A stretch of DNA of 64,000 nucleotides from Hominilimicola fabiformis (GTDB lineage: Bacteria > Bacillota > Clostridia > UBA1381). This document shows, one piece after another, positions 25,821-34,431 of this stretch (its first letter is position 1; every line of letters begins with the position of its first letter). The DNA is taken from the NCBI RefSeq assembly GCF_020687385.1, contig NZ_JAJEQM010000010.1, positions 1 to 64,000 of the forward strand. The letters are read 5' to 3'. The position numbers and the translations under genes were made by a program. Under the pieces are notes generated by a model. The model was not told where the DNA came from, did no database searches, and saw only the letters and a program-made list of their open reading frames with translations.

Positions 25821-26879
25821 TTATAACTTACTTTCATCTGCAAGTTCAAAATCAATATTCATTTGTCGATTTATTGCGTTATGCGTGATACTTGTGACAA
25901 TATATCGAAAATTCATATCTCCTGCTCCCACTTTAACAAGTTCGCCTTTTCTTATCCACGGATTATTTATAGCTGTTACTTCGTATGTTTCTTTAGGTTT
26001 TCCGTTTTCATCAAGAATGTATTGACCCTCATCATGGGCATTTTCATATAATGAGTCTTCCGGCTCTTTATCTGATTTTTCATCTTCAGTATCATCACGA
26101 ATAACCTTTTGAAGTGTTCCCCATTTTTCTGTGTCCCCTTCCAATGTATCTGTGATTGATACTTTTCCGTCATCATCTGCTTTACCTGTAAAAATTATCT
26201 TTGTAACAACGTCCTCCATTGAAATGTTACTTGCTGTGGATATTGCATTTTCGCCACGGTTAATTTCGTAAACACGTTCATTTGCATTAGCTCCGTATCT
26301 ATCTATATAAATAATATCCTCGGCACTGCGTATTACGTATTTTATACCCGTTTTTTTCTTCACACGGTCCAAAAGGTCAGTAAACATAGTAGAAATTTTA
26401 CCCGAAATAGGCAATTTCTTATGTTCTATAGATTCATAGTTATATACAAGATTGATACCCCATTTGGAGCATATATCATTGAATATATCAACAGTTTTCC
26501 AACCGGCAGGGTAATAATAACTATCCTCGCTATTTTGCAGATAAATCAAATTGTCATAGCACGTCAATGATATTATTTTCTTCTGCTTGTTTTGATAATT
26601 CTTACGCCATATATACCCTCTGAAAACTTCTCTACACTCTTCTCCGTCATTGGCATATATAAACACCCTATCACACACATTAATTAATTCTGATAGCAAA
26701 TATTCACCGTTTATACAGTTTACAAGGCTTATCGTTACCTTTTGTGCAAGCTCATTTTTATTTTCGGTAAGTTTTAAATCCGTTGTCACTGCGTCAACAA
26801 ATACATCTAATTTATCAGAATTAAGAAAATGAATGCTGTATATTGGCGAAGACTTTGATGCCACTCTTACATAATCCAT
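25821..26879 (-). CDS. xkdQ: Tail hub protein XkdQ-like
   Basis: The 352-residue protein resembles XkdQ/gpD hub proteins: LAQKVTISLVN, VFRGYIWRKNYQNKQKKI, SLTCYDNLIYLQNSED, and C-terminal RKGELVKVGAGDMNFRY. The start at 26879 has AGGAGT; the longer frame to 26978 runs through the terminator hairpins and is rejected. It is the first gene after the two terminators at 26905-26984. Confidence 0.85.
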   Translation of the reverse strand: MDYVRVASKSSPIYSIHFLNSDKLDVFVDAVTTDLKLTENKNELAQKVTISLVNCINGEYLLSELINVCDRVFIYANDGEECREVFRGYIWRKNYQNKQKKIISLTCYDNLIYLQNSEDSYYYPAGWKTVDIFNDICSKWGINLVYNYESIEHKKLPISGKISTMFTDLLDRVKKKTGIKYVIRSAEDIIYIDRYGANANERVYEINRGENAISTASNISMEDVVTKIIFTGKADDDGKVSITDTLEGDTEKWGTLQKVIRDDTEDEKSDKEPEDSLYENAHDEGQYILDENGKPKETYEVTAINNPWIRKGELVKVGAGDMNFRYIVTSITHNAINRQMNIDFELADESKL

Positions 26880-26904
26880 TAACCCCACTCCTAAAAATCG
26901 TACA

Positions 26905-26936
26905 AAAAAAGCACTATTATTTAAAATAGTGCCTTT
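26905..26936 (-). terminator. Intra-operon terminator upstream of XkdQ
   Basis: GCACTATT (26911-26918) pairs with AATAGTGC (26925-26932), flanked by A7 on one side (U7 in the minus transcript). It is 26 bases ahead of the XkdQ start, so tail-gene transcription must read through or restart. Confidence 0.75.
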
Positions 26937-26959
26937 TACTAAGTCATTATAATATAAAA

Positions 26960-26984
26960 ACCGCCTTGACTTTGTCAAAGCGGT
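26960..26984 (-). terminator. Second intra-operon terminator, following the structured RNA
   Basis: In the minus transcript ACCGCtTTGAC / GTCAAgGCGGT forms a stem with a three-base loop, followed directly by five U. It immediately follows the four-helix RNA candidate at 26991-27070. Confidence 0.75.
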
Positions 26985-26990
26985 CTAATA

Positions 26991-27070
26991 GTATTTTGGT
27001 GGGTGTGCCCTTTCCCACATTTCTTTTGACCTAAAAGGTGCGTAGCAGCACAATCTCTACTTCAAAATAC
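26991..27070 (-). ncRNA. Candidate structured RNA: closed multi-helix junction
   Basis: GTATTTTG (26991-26998) and CAAAATAC (27063-27070) form a perfect 8-base closing stem. It encloses GTGGG/CCCAC (26999-27003 with 27014-27018), ACCT/AGGT (27029-27032 with 27036-27039) and GTAG/CTAC (27042-27045 with 27057-27060). An alternative to the last helix is GTGC/GCAC (27038-27041 with 27048-27051). It lies after the stop of the BECR-like gene and is followed by a terminator. No coding potential is seen. It does not match a class I can name. Confidence 0.45.
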
Positions 27071-27099
27071 ATATTTATCTTACTTATATTATAACACTT

Positions 27100-27666
27100 T
27101 TATTCCTTTTTGTAAAGTAATTTATTTTTTCTTTCTAATTTACTTAAATTCTTCGAACGAATTCTGTAAAATGTCATTACTGAATTTTTTAAATTCTTAG
27201 TATCCGATGTTAAAGATAGTTTACTTACCACATTTAAGTTTGTATTTTCCAACTTCTTTATCATAAATACAGTGTTCTTATTCTTGCAGTCTTTGATAAT
27301 TTCATCAGGATTCTCAACCGTATCACTTCCATACTTTTTAAACAATTCGTAATCTTCAGGATGTCGCTCTTTAATATGAGTTATACGCTCATTGGTAACG
27401 ATAATCTCATCGGTTTTCAACGAGCCGAATTCTTGCTCCAACAGATGAGTATTAATTTTACCAAGTTTATTTATCTCAGACACTCTACCACCTCTATCAT
27501 GTATTATAGCATCATCTTGAGAATTGTCAACTTTTCCTCCATCATTACCGGAGCAAAATCTTCCATTCTTATCATGATTATGATTATACTTTAAAACATT
27601 GCATGATAACTTTACTTTTACAACCGTTTGCTTTGGCTTTATAAGTTCACTAAATGAATATGCCAT
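27100..27666 (-). CDS. Phage-associated BECR (Barnase-EndoU-ColicinE5/D-RelE)-like nuclease toxin candidate
   Basis: The 188-residue protein has two parts. Residues 26-45 carry YNHNHDKNGRFCSG, a HDxxGRF motif common in phage head-associated proteins. Residues 75-188 have EIIVTNERITHIKERHPEDY, then ENPDEIIKD, VVSKLSL, NSVMTFYRIR and LLYKKE. These resemble the PBECR nuclease domains carried by phages as RNA-targeting polymorphic toxins; candidate catalytic residues are His97, His102 and the late Thr/Arg. It interrupts the usual XkdP-XkdQ order and is followed by a structured RNA and two terminators, so it looks like an inserted cargo gene. No immunity gene follows directly. The family assignment is from pattern only. 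Confidence 0.6.
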   Translation of the reverse strand: MAYSFSELIKPKQTVVKVKLSCNVLKYNHNHDKNGRFCSGNDGGKVDNSQDDAIIHDRGGRVSEINKLGKINTHLLEQEFGSLKTDEIIVTNERITHIKERHPEDYELFKKYGSDTVENPDEIIKDCKNKNTVFMIKKLENTNLNVVSKLSLTSDTKNLKNSVMTFYRIRSKNLSKLERKNKLLYKKE

Positions 27667-27677
27667 CTTTTTACCCC

Positions 27678-28592
27678 CTATATGTACTCTTTAGGTAGCC
27701 AACCAATGACATATTCACCAACTGGTGTACGTCCTACATCAGAAGATTTATCTGTTATCCTATATCGGCCGAGAATTTCTTTTCCGTCATACAAATAATA
27801 TGTTCCTGTCACTCTGCCTGCAATACTTTCCGCATCAGACGAAACATATATCGGTGCATTGTTAAGTTCGACTGTTGCACCGGCAGAGTTATCACCAGAA
27901 GATGTTCCTGGAATTTTAATAACGGTACCGGGGAATATCCACCAACCTCTTTCCGAGCTACTAAAACCATGCTGTTTTGCGGTGTCCTCGATTACATCTT
28001 TGTTTAACTCATAAATTTCTTCCCAACGCAACCCGTCACCGAGATAACATTGTGCGATGCCCCATAATGTATCATTTTCAACTATGGTATATATTGCAGG
28101 TGCAGGGTCTTTATCTCTGTCCGTTCCATCAGCAGAATCAGGTTCGGTATTTGTAACGGTAAATGTCGGTTTAACGCAGTCTGTAAACTCTATATAATAA
28201 TGATAACTGCCAAATCCGTCTTGATATGTAATATCATAATCCGAAAGATGTACATCCATACAAATCGGTGTACCTGTTATCAAAATCGTAAGTACCGTTT
28301 TATTAGCTTTCCACATTGAAAACATACCTTGAAAATTGACAGGCGGTTGCCAAGCACCATTTTGCCAAGGCATATTTGCTTGCATTCTACCGGGTAATAT
28401 ACCATCATCCCACCGAATCGAACGTACACCTGTACCAGTAGGCTCTTGAATAGTACCAAGGTCCATTATGTCATATTCGGCAAAATTTTGTCCACCCGAA
28501 CGGAATTTTATTTTTTGTGGTGTCCACGGTATTGATAAAACGTCATGTGTACCCTTTTCAATTATAAAAATTATACTCTCACAATTTCTCAT
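27678..28592 (-). CDS. xkdP: LysM tail protein (XkdP-like)
   Basis: The 304-residue protein has an N-terminal XkdP/gpU-like domain (LSIPWTPQKIKFRSGGQNF) and a LysM peptidoglycan-binding module (YTIVENDTLWGIAQCYLGDG...IYELNKDVI, about 167-225). An SH3-like C-terminal segment (DGKEILGRYRITDKS) follows. It connects tail and hub and may contact the wall. Its ATG overlaps the tape-measure stop. Confidence 0.88.
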   Translation of the reverse strand: MRNCESIIFIIEKGTHDVLSIPWTPQKIKFRSGGQNFAEYDIMDLGTIQEPTGTGVRSIRWDDGILPGRMQANMPWQNGAWQPPVNFQGMFSMWKANKTVLTILITGTPICMDVHLSDYDITYQDGFGSYHYYIEFTDCVKPTFTVTNTEPDSADGTDRDKDPAPAIYTIVENDTLWGIAQCYLGDGLRWEEIYELNKDVIEDTAKQHGFSSSERGWWIFPGTVIKIPGTSSGDNSAGATVELNNAPIYVSSDAESIAGRVTGTYYLYDGKEILGRYRITDKSSDVGRTPVGEYVIGWLPKEYI

Positions 28593-31500
28593 TCATTATT
28601 ACCTCCCGAATTAGCAAATGAGGCAGTTAAATGTCGGTCAATTTCATCTGATATTAACTGTGCTATTTCAGGTGCATGTGCCTTTATCTGTTCAACAACA
28701 TTGCCGTCCTTAGAACCATCAATATTAAACATTATAGACATTGAACCACTTTCAAAATGCACATTTGCACCACTTGTTGAGCCGCCACCTTGTATTTTCT
28801 CATTTTCTATGACATCATTATTAAGTCCTGTCGCATAATGAGGAATGCCACGTCCTGATAAAATATCCTTTGTTTCTGATGATGTAAATACTCTATCTCC
28901 CGCTGACAGCGGAGCAAGTACATTACGACCTTCATACATCAAAAATTGACCGTTGTGTTCAACCAATTCGCGAGGATCTGCACTTCCGTCATCATTCAAA
29001 TATGCCAATCCCTCAGGTGCATTACGAGTACCATGTGCAAAATGTCCAAATGTTGTACGATATTCAACTGTACCATATATCTTAGGTGCTACTGTCGGAA
29101 AAATACCTGTATATTTAGCTGTGCCTGTTATCTTGGGTACTTCTTTCGGGTATGTTCCGAGTTCATAATTTGCTGTACCATCAACCTTTGCCAAAACGGA
29201 TAATTCCGAATTATTTTCAGTTATAGTCGATATACTGTCATTTATGGCGGATGATAAACTTGATGTATCAACAGTCCCAGGAACAACCGTAAAATTAGGA
29301 TGTAATTCAACACTTTCACCCATACTTGCATTAATAGTATCAGTTATCTTTGTACCTATATCTAACCCGCTAAAATCAGTTTCAGCCAAAGAAGAACTAA
29401 TGCCATTCATTACACTTTCACCTATCGAAATTTGGCTAAAGTCCATATTATCTGCCGATAGACTTGTACTTATTGCAGACATTAAACTCTCGCCAAAACC
29501 CAATTTACCAAAATCCATATTGTCCACTGATAAGCTCTCACTTATAGCTGACATTAAGCTTTCGCCAAAGCCTAATTCTTTAAAATCAAGATTATCGGTT
29601 GAAAGGCTTTCACTGATTGCTCCCATAAGACTTTCGCCAAAACCAAGTTCTTTGAAATCCATATTATCCGTTGAAAGACTTTCACTGATTGAATCCATAA
29701 CCGTTTTACCAAGTTCTAAATCCTTTAGTTTTCCGTCTTTAATATTTTCAATACTGCTACTGACAGCATCGAGTACATTCTCTCCTAAATCGTCTGGCAA
29801 CTCAGTTGATTTTGTATCTTCTTTGGACTGCTCTGTTCCATCGGTTTTGCTTTCTAAAGCCTCTTGTTCCTTGGTGCTATCTTCAACAGCTTGTGCTGCT
29901 TTTTCGTCAGTTTCATTCATAGCATCAATCTTTTGGTCTTTATTGTCCTTTATTGCATCTACTGTATCTTTTGCATTTTTTTCGAGTGCATTTTTTGCAG
30001 CTTCTGTCGTTTGTTCAATGGCACTTTCTGTATTCCCGCCATTTAGCATTTGCCATATATCAGCAAAATCATCACCCATTTCTTCAGCCATACGCTTGTA
30101 ATCAGTACCATAGAAATCATTTATGGCTTTATTTGCCTTGATATCACCAGCCATAAGCATTGCCGCATATTTTTCTTGAGCAACGTCATCTCCGCCCATT
30201 GCACCAAATTGATATAACCCCATCATCTCATCCAAGTATTGACTTGGGTCTTGATGTTGTAATATTGCAGCTTGATATTGTCGCTCTGCTTGTTCCACCG
30301 TAGGTTGCATTTTTTCATATGCTTCTTTTACTACTTCTTTTTCAGCAGTATCTCCGATGTTCATTGAGTGTTCCAATTCACCTTTTGCACCAGCTAAACT
30401 ACCTTTTTTATCATTGTATCCATTGTATTTTTCATAATTGTCTAATGTTTGTCTAAATGCAGAATGAGATCTATCTCCGTTTAATTGGTCGTTTAATCCT
30501 ATTAGATGTCCGCCGTACCATGTATCTTTACCATTCCATACATCTGCTAAAACAGAATTATAGTCTTTGCCGTACATATCTTGTGTATTGTTCAACATCG
30601 TTTGCAAATAACTTTCTGTTTTACTACTTGTAGCGTCCCACATTGCTTTATCAGCAGAAGTAACATCTGCTCCATTCGCAATAGCTGTTGCTCTCGTTTC
30701 AGCTAAATTATACATATCGCTTGTATATTCCGACTGAATATCTTTTATAACACTGTCATAAGCGTCTTTTGATAACATACCATTTTGAACAAGAAATGAA
30801 TATGTATCGGCTTTTGTTTGGTCTGTGTTTGGTGCAACTTCAGAATATGTCTGTTGCATATTATGTATAGTGCTAAAAACATGACTTTCTTCATCCGGTG
30901 AAAACCAATTATCGTTTAATGCTGTCTTTAAATATTTGCTCAGTTCTTTTTTCTGTTTTTTAAAAGTTTCAAAAGCAGTCTTCCATTTGTCAGTTAAGGC
31001 AGTTGTATCCCACTGTCCATAGCCAAACAAATCATCATTAACCATAAATGCGTTATACATTTCTTGATTCATTTGATTTTCGATGTCATCCATATAACTG
31101 TTGACTTCATCAGCATAAGACGTGAATTCTTGTTGAGGAATATTAAACCCTAAATTTCCTTTTATATCAAGTTTACTTCCGCTTTCAACAACTCCAAAAT
31201 AAGACGAATTAGTAGTATCTTGTAATGAATATCCTGTTGTCAATGCTTGTTTATGTGCTTGTGATACTTGTGTCTGCCATGAGCCGACCATGTTTTGAAC
31301 CACTTTACCCAAATCACTTGTCGACATTGCTATATCACCAAATAATTCATCCAGTCGGTCCTGTCTTAATTCTTCAGCCGATTTATGAATTCCAGATATA
31401 CCGTCAGCAATATCATCACCCCATAGTTGACCAATCAATGCACCTGCTCCAGCTCCGAATAATGTTCCTACTCCGGGAATAAATGAGCCTATTGCAGCAC

Positions 31501-32515
31501 CTGCTCCTATCAAACCGCCTTTTGTTAATCCACGAGTTAAACTACGTTGCATATCATTGCGATTTCCACTGCTATATGCGTCAGTAATATCACTAAAAGC
31601 ATCCGTTACCCCCGAATACACAGATTGAACACCTAAGTACCTTGTTGCCATACTTTTGCCGAATGATTTTATACTATCTATGGTTTGATTTTCGTTATCG
31701 TTCCCATAATCACCAAGCATTTTAGTTGTTTTTTCAATAGCTTTAGTATTTTTATCAACATAATCTTTTTGAAAATGTTCATCTTCATAAGCACCTACTA
31801 GTTTTTGCATTGAACTTTCACTGGCATTTTTTGAATATTTAAGTCCGTATTCATCAGCTGACTCTTGCAAATTTTTTAAACTGGCACTCTTTTGCACTTC
31901 TGTTTCAAGTTCATCAATGTTATAGAGTCCATAACCTTCTGTTGTTATACCTAATTTTCCAGCATTATCAACAAGTTCATTCCATCTATTTATTTCAGCC
32001 GTTGCTTTGCCATTTACTTTAGCGACATGTTCCCAGTCAGTATCAATCGCACATTCTGCTTCGTTTTGGGTTGCGGATTGTGTGCTTGTTTCTGAATTTT
32101 TAAAATATTTTTTAAACCAGTCATCATCGCTTAAATCAGCGCCCGACAATTCCCTTGCACTCATTTTTCCGATACTATTTTCAACTGTGTTTATTTTATT
32201 GATACTCTTATCAACAGCATTTTCAAGCTCTGATGTATCTGCTTTAAGTTTAATTGGTGATACTCCATCAGCTATATTGTTTACTCTGTCAACAGCTTTG
32301 TCGATTTCGTCAGTAGCAGTCTTTGTACCGTCAACTTTACTTAATTTGCCATTTATGCTTTCCATAGCTTTTGAGGCTCTGTCTGTTGCTGTAATATCAA
32401 CATTAACATTTCTTTTTTCGAGTTTATCGAGTTCGGCATTTAATGCTTTAACTTTACCTGTGGCATTATCTTTAAAATCAGCAACTATTTCAATTTCTAT
32501 ACTTGAATTTGCCAT
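28589..32515 (-). CDS. Tail tape measure protein
   Basis: The 1308-residue protein sets tail length. It is long and helical, with coiled-coil parts at both ends. A glycine-rich hydrophobic segment lies near residue 345 (GGLIGAGAAIGSFIPGVGT), and about five 24-residue repeats (LGFGESLMSAISESLS-DN-DF) occupy about 930-1045. The C-terminal HFAHGTRNAPEGLAYLNDDG motif is typical of tape measures of this phage group. It follows the chaperone genes, as expected. GGAGG precedes the ATG. Confidence 0.92.
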   Translation of the reverse strand: MANSSIEIEIVADFKDNATGKVKALNAELDKLEKRNVNVDITATDRASKAMESINGKLSKVDGTKTATDEIDKAVDRVNNIADGVSPIKLKADTSELENAVDKSINKINTVENSIGKMSARELSGADLSDDDWFKKYFKNSETSTQSATQNEAECAIDTDWEHVAKVNGKATAEINRWNELVDNAGKLGITTEGYGLYNIDELETEVQKSASLKNLQESADEYGLKYSKNASESSMQKLVGAYEDEHFQKDYVDKNTKAIEKTTKMLGDYGNDNENQTIDSIKSFGKSMATRYLGVQSVYSGVTDAFSDITDAYSSGNRNDMQRSLTRGLTKGGLIGAGAAIGSFIPGVGTLFGAGAGALIGQLWGDDIADGISGIHKSAEELRQDRLDELFGDIAMSTSDLGKVVQNMVGSWQTQVSQAHKQALTTGYSLQDTTNSSYFGVVESGSKLDIKGNLGFNIPQQEFTSYADEVNSYMDDIENQMNQEMYNAFMVNDDLFGYGQWDTTALTDKWKTAFETFKKQKKELSKYLKTALNDNWFSPDEESHVFSTIHNMQQTYSEVAPNTDQTKADTYSFLVQNGMLSKDAYDSVIKDIQSEYTSDMYNLAETRATAIANGADVTSADKAMWDATSSKTESYLQTMLNNTQDMYGKDYNSVLADVWNGKDTWYGGHLIGLNDQLNGDRSHSAFRQTLDNYEKYNGYNDKKGSLAGAKGELEHSMNIGDTAEKEVVKEAYEKMQPTVEQAERQYQAAILQHQDPSQYLDEMMGLYQFGAMGGDDVAQEKYAAMLMAGDIKANKAINDFYGTDYKRMAEEMGDDFADIWQMLNGGNTESAIEQTTEAAKNALEKNAKDTVDAIKDNKDQKIDAMNETDEKAAQAVEDSTKEQEALESKTDGTEQSKEDTKSTELPDDLGENVLDAVSSSIENIKDGKLKDLELGKTVMDSISESLSTDNMDFKELGFGESLMGAISESLSTDNLDFKELGFGESLMSAISESLSVDNMDFGKLGFGESLMSAISTSLSADNMDFSQISIGESVMNGISSSLAETDFSGLDIGTKITDTINASMGESVELHPNFTVVPGTVDTSSLSSAINDSISTITENNSELSVLAKVDGTANYELGTYPKEVPKITGTAKYTGIFPTVAPKIYGTVEYRTTFGHFAHGTRNAPEGLAYLNDDGSADPRELVEHNGQFLMYEGRNVLAPLSAGDRVFTSSETKDILSGRGIPHYATGLNNDVIENEKIQGGGSTSGANVHFESGSMSIMFNIDGSKDGNVVEQIKAHAPEIAQLISDEIDRHLTASFANSGGNNE
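29385..29730 (-). repeat. 72-base tandem repeats inside the tape measure gene
   Basis: About five imperfect 72-base units encode 24-residue repeats with consensus ELGFGESLMSAISESLSTDNMDFK. The middle units are nearly identical. Copy number would be expected to change tail length. Confidence 0.8.
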
Positions 32516-32547
32516 AGTGTCCTCCTTTCCATCAAATTTACATACAA

Positions 32548-32575
32548 AAAACGGCTATCATTTTTGATAACCGTT
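32548..32575 (-). terminator. Intra-operon terminator upstream of the tape measure gene
   Basis: AACGGcTATCA and TGATAaCCGTT form a stem with a short loop, followed by T6 in the minus direction. It follows the membrane-protein gene at 32597. Confidence 0.7.
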
Positions 32576-32596
32576 CTTTAGGTATTATTTTTCTTT

Positions 32597-33583
32597 TTAC
32601 TGACCAGGTAGATATAATATGTAATATTCTCCACCTTCGTAGTCTTTTAATGCTAAATATATTTGGTCCTTTTTATCTTTGAAAAAGTACGCTGGACGTT
32701 CATTTAAAGAAACCTTATTCTCCCAACTGAATTTTTCCAAAACTTTAAATGTTATTTGAGTATTAACTAAAACTTTCTGAAGTTCTCTATTTTCATCCTG
32801 AACAGCTATCTCTTTAGTTGGTATCTGCTTTATTGTATAATTATACTCGGCTGATGAACCACCTATAAATAAGCAAGCAACAGGAGGCTCATTCAACACT
32901 TCTGAATCCCTTGACGTAACCCATGTCGGATATGATTCTGTTTGTTTTACAAGTGGTTTAAAGCTTAGTTGAGCTGGAATTTCTGCTTCTTTTACTGCAA
33001 AAGGAAAATCAAAGTTTTCTTCATCTGTGACTTTGTTATATATCTCTGATAACGATTTTTGGATATTGGTTTCAAGTATGGTATTTTGCTCAGACAACGT
33101 ATTATATAACTCTTCATATTGGGTATATTCTGACTCTGATATAGCTTTTTCAGCCTTATCTTTAGTAGTATCCAATTTTGAAGTATCATAAGTCTTTGAG
33201 AAATAGTTTTTCTTTAAATTGTTTGAATTTTCAACAGTTTCCGTCAACAGTGTGTAATACTTATTATATTTATCTATCTCTGCAGATATTTTATCGTACA
33301 AATCTGTCGCTTGATTTCTCACTTCGGATAGTTTTGATAGTTGCTTATTCTCAAAAGCAATTTTGCTTTCTGATTCAATGTCAGAAATATCTTTCTTATA
33401 ATCAGGATTAAAATACACCTCGTTCTCAAGATGTGACAAATTCGTCAGTTGCTCCCGTATATCTGTATTATATTTTTCCAAAGTAATTTTACGATACTGA
33501 AAAAAGCCAATCACTCCTATTGTAGCTAATATAGCCACAATTACAGATATTATAATAAAAATTTTTATTTTTTCCTTTTTCAT
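32597..33583 (-). CDS. Membrane-anchored coiled-coil protein inserted in the tail operon
   Basis: The 328-residue protein begins with a basic stretch and one transmembrane helix (about 7-28, IFIIISVIVAILATIGVIGFF). A long charged coiled-coil region (30-170) and a globular C-terminal half follow. There is no lipobox cysteine. It lies between the tail chaperone frameshift product and the tape measure, where no extra gene is normally found, and has its own downstream terminator. It could be a lysogenic-conversion or superinfection-exclusion factor, but I recognise no family. The start at 33583 has GGGAGG; an extension to 33634 is rejected. Confidence 0.6.
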   Translation of the reverse strand: MKKEKIKIFIIISVIVAILATIGVIGFFQYRKITLEKYNTDIREQLTNLSHLENEVYFNPDYKKDISDIESESKIAFENKQLSKLSEVRNQATDLYDKISAEIDKYNKYYTLLTETVENSNNLKKNYFSKTYDTSKLDTTKDKAEKAISESEYTQYEELYNTLSEQNTILETNIQKSLSEIYNKVTDEENFDFPFAVKEAEIPAQLSFKPLVKQTESYPTWVTSRDSEVLNEPPVACLFIGGSSAEYNYTIKQIPTKEIAVQDENRELQKVLVNTQITFKVLEKFSWENKVSLNERPAYFFKDKKDQIYLALKDYEGGEYYILYLPGQ

Positions 33584-33630
33584 ATGCAAACCTCCCTTTT
33601 GTATAATTTTAGCAAATAGAAGAAGATTTG

Positions 33631-33825
33631 TCAACTATTTTGCTTTGTAGGGAAGTTTCCAAGCACAATAGGCATTTTACGTTCATTCTTGGCTTTTTCC
33701 ATGAATGCAAATACTACTTTTTGTTCACCCTCTGTCAGTCGCATTATTTCATTTGGAAATGTACGAAATCCCGAATACACAAAAATATCATACAAATTCC
33801 GCATTAATGGACTGACTTCTATCAG
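33631..33825 (-). CDS. -1 frame extension of the tail assembly chaperone (gpGT-like)
   Basis: In the -1 frame relative to the XkdN-like gene, an open stretch of 64 codons runs from the slippery site to the TGA at 33633-33631. It encodes LIEVSPLMRNLYDIFVYSGF and so on, ending TKQNS. It has no good start of its own. The content (MRLTEGEQKVVFAFMEKAKNE) is like the T parts of contractile-tail chaperones. It would be made as a fusion of about 236 residues by frameshifting and would recruit tube protein to the tape measure. Confidence 0.75.
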   Translation of the reverse strand: MIEVSPLMRNLYDIFVYSGFRTFPNEIMRLTEGEQKVVFAFMEKAKNERKMPIVLGNFPTKQNS

Positions 33826-34340
33826 TTTTTTATGTAGTCTTCTTCGTCAACGACATCCTCACCGTCAAATCCGCTGAGTTTAAGAACTTCTTCAACTATT
33901 TTTGACTTTGTGCCTGCATTAAGCAGAATATCGACACAGTCAGCCTCATCAAAGATATTGAATTTCTGCTTTATGTCATTGTTACCCCAAATTCTCTGTT
34001 TATCTTCATCAACCGTAGCTGTATAAATCAGATTATTATGATATTCCGTTGTACTTCTTTCACCCGAAATTTTAGGATATTTCGGACCTGCTGGATTAGA
34101 AATTTGCTTTGTTGCCTTTTTTGCCGCCGCTTGTATTTCGCTTTGTGATAATCCTCTTATTCTAAATGAAAATAGTGGCTCACCACTTTGCTTTTTTACA
34201 AATATTTTTTTTGTATTATCTTCGTTGCCTGTTTTATAATCTGCCGCTTCAAGCAATGCCTTAACAATACTCTTTTCGTCTTGTTCAAAATTTGTTGAAG
34301 ACTCAAGACCTGTTACATTTGTATTTTCTTTATTTACCAT
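33822..34340 (-). CDS. xkdN: Tail assembly chaperone (XkdN-like)
   Basis: The 172-residue protein is the G-type chaperone of PBSX-like phages: FRIRGLSQSEIQAAAKKATKQ and WGNNDIKQKFNIFDEADCVDILL. It protects the tape measure during tail assembly. Its last codons, ATA AAA AAC TGA, contain a -1 slippery heptamer, so a fraction of ribosomes would make a longer product. GGAGG precedes the ATG. Confidence 0.85.
   Translation of the reverse strand: MVNKENTNVTGLESSTNFEQDEKSIVKALLEAADYKTGNEDNTKKIFVKKQSGEPLFSFRIRGLSQSEIQAAAKKATKQISNPAGPKYPKISGERSTTEYHNNLIYTATVDEDKQRIWGNNDIKQKFNIFDEADCVDILLNAGTKSKIVEEVLKLSGFDGEDVVDEEDYIKN
33825..33831 (-). other. Programmed -1 ribosomal frameshift site A_AAA_AAC
   Basis: On the minus strand the heptamer A AAA AAC, in the X_XXY_YYZ phase of the XkdN frame, lies immediately before the zero-frame stop TGA (33824-33822). 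Slippage leads into the 64-codon extension. The position, at the end of the first tail chaperone, is the conserved one in tailed phages. Confidence 0.8.
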
Positions 34341-34383
34341 TTTTATTACCTCCGCATATATAAATTAAAAATTTTTATAACTT

Positions 34384-34425
34384 AAAAATGGCTCGTCCTC
34401 TCAAACCAAGAACGAGCCATTTTTT
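34384..34425 (-). terminator. Intra-operon terminator after the tail tube gene
   Basis: AAAATGGCTCGT pairs with ACGAGCCATTTT around a loop of about 15 bases, with A/T runs on both sides. It sits just after the tube gene and may limit downstream transcription relative to the abundant tube and sheath proteins. Confidence 0.8.
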
Positions 34426-34431
34426 ATGTGA

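Noticed and set aside
26960..27666. Type III toxin-antitoxin system (RNA antitoxin plus nuclease)
   Set aside because: The RNA candidate lies downstream of the nuclease-like gene, is not made of tandem repeats, and the protein does not resemble ToxN-type toxins.
29385..29730. CRISPR-like repeat array
   Set aside because: The units are contiguous 72-base coding repeats in frame within the tape measure gene, without unique spacers.
29244..30101. 285-codon plus-strand ORF opposite the tape measure gene
   Set aside because: It is the antisense shadow of the repeat region of the tape measure; composition and lack of a ribosome site argue against a gene.
32007..32567. 186-codon plus-strand ORF opposite the start of the tape measure gene
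   Set aside because: Antisense shadow, hydrophobic low-complexity product, no ribosome site.
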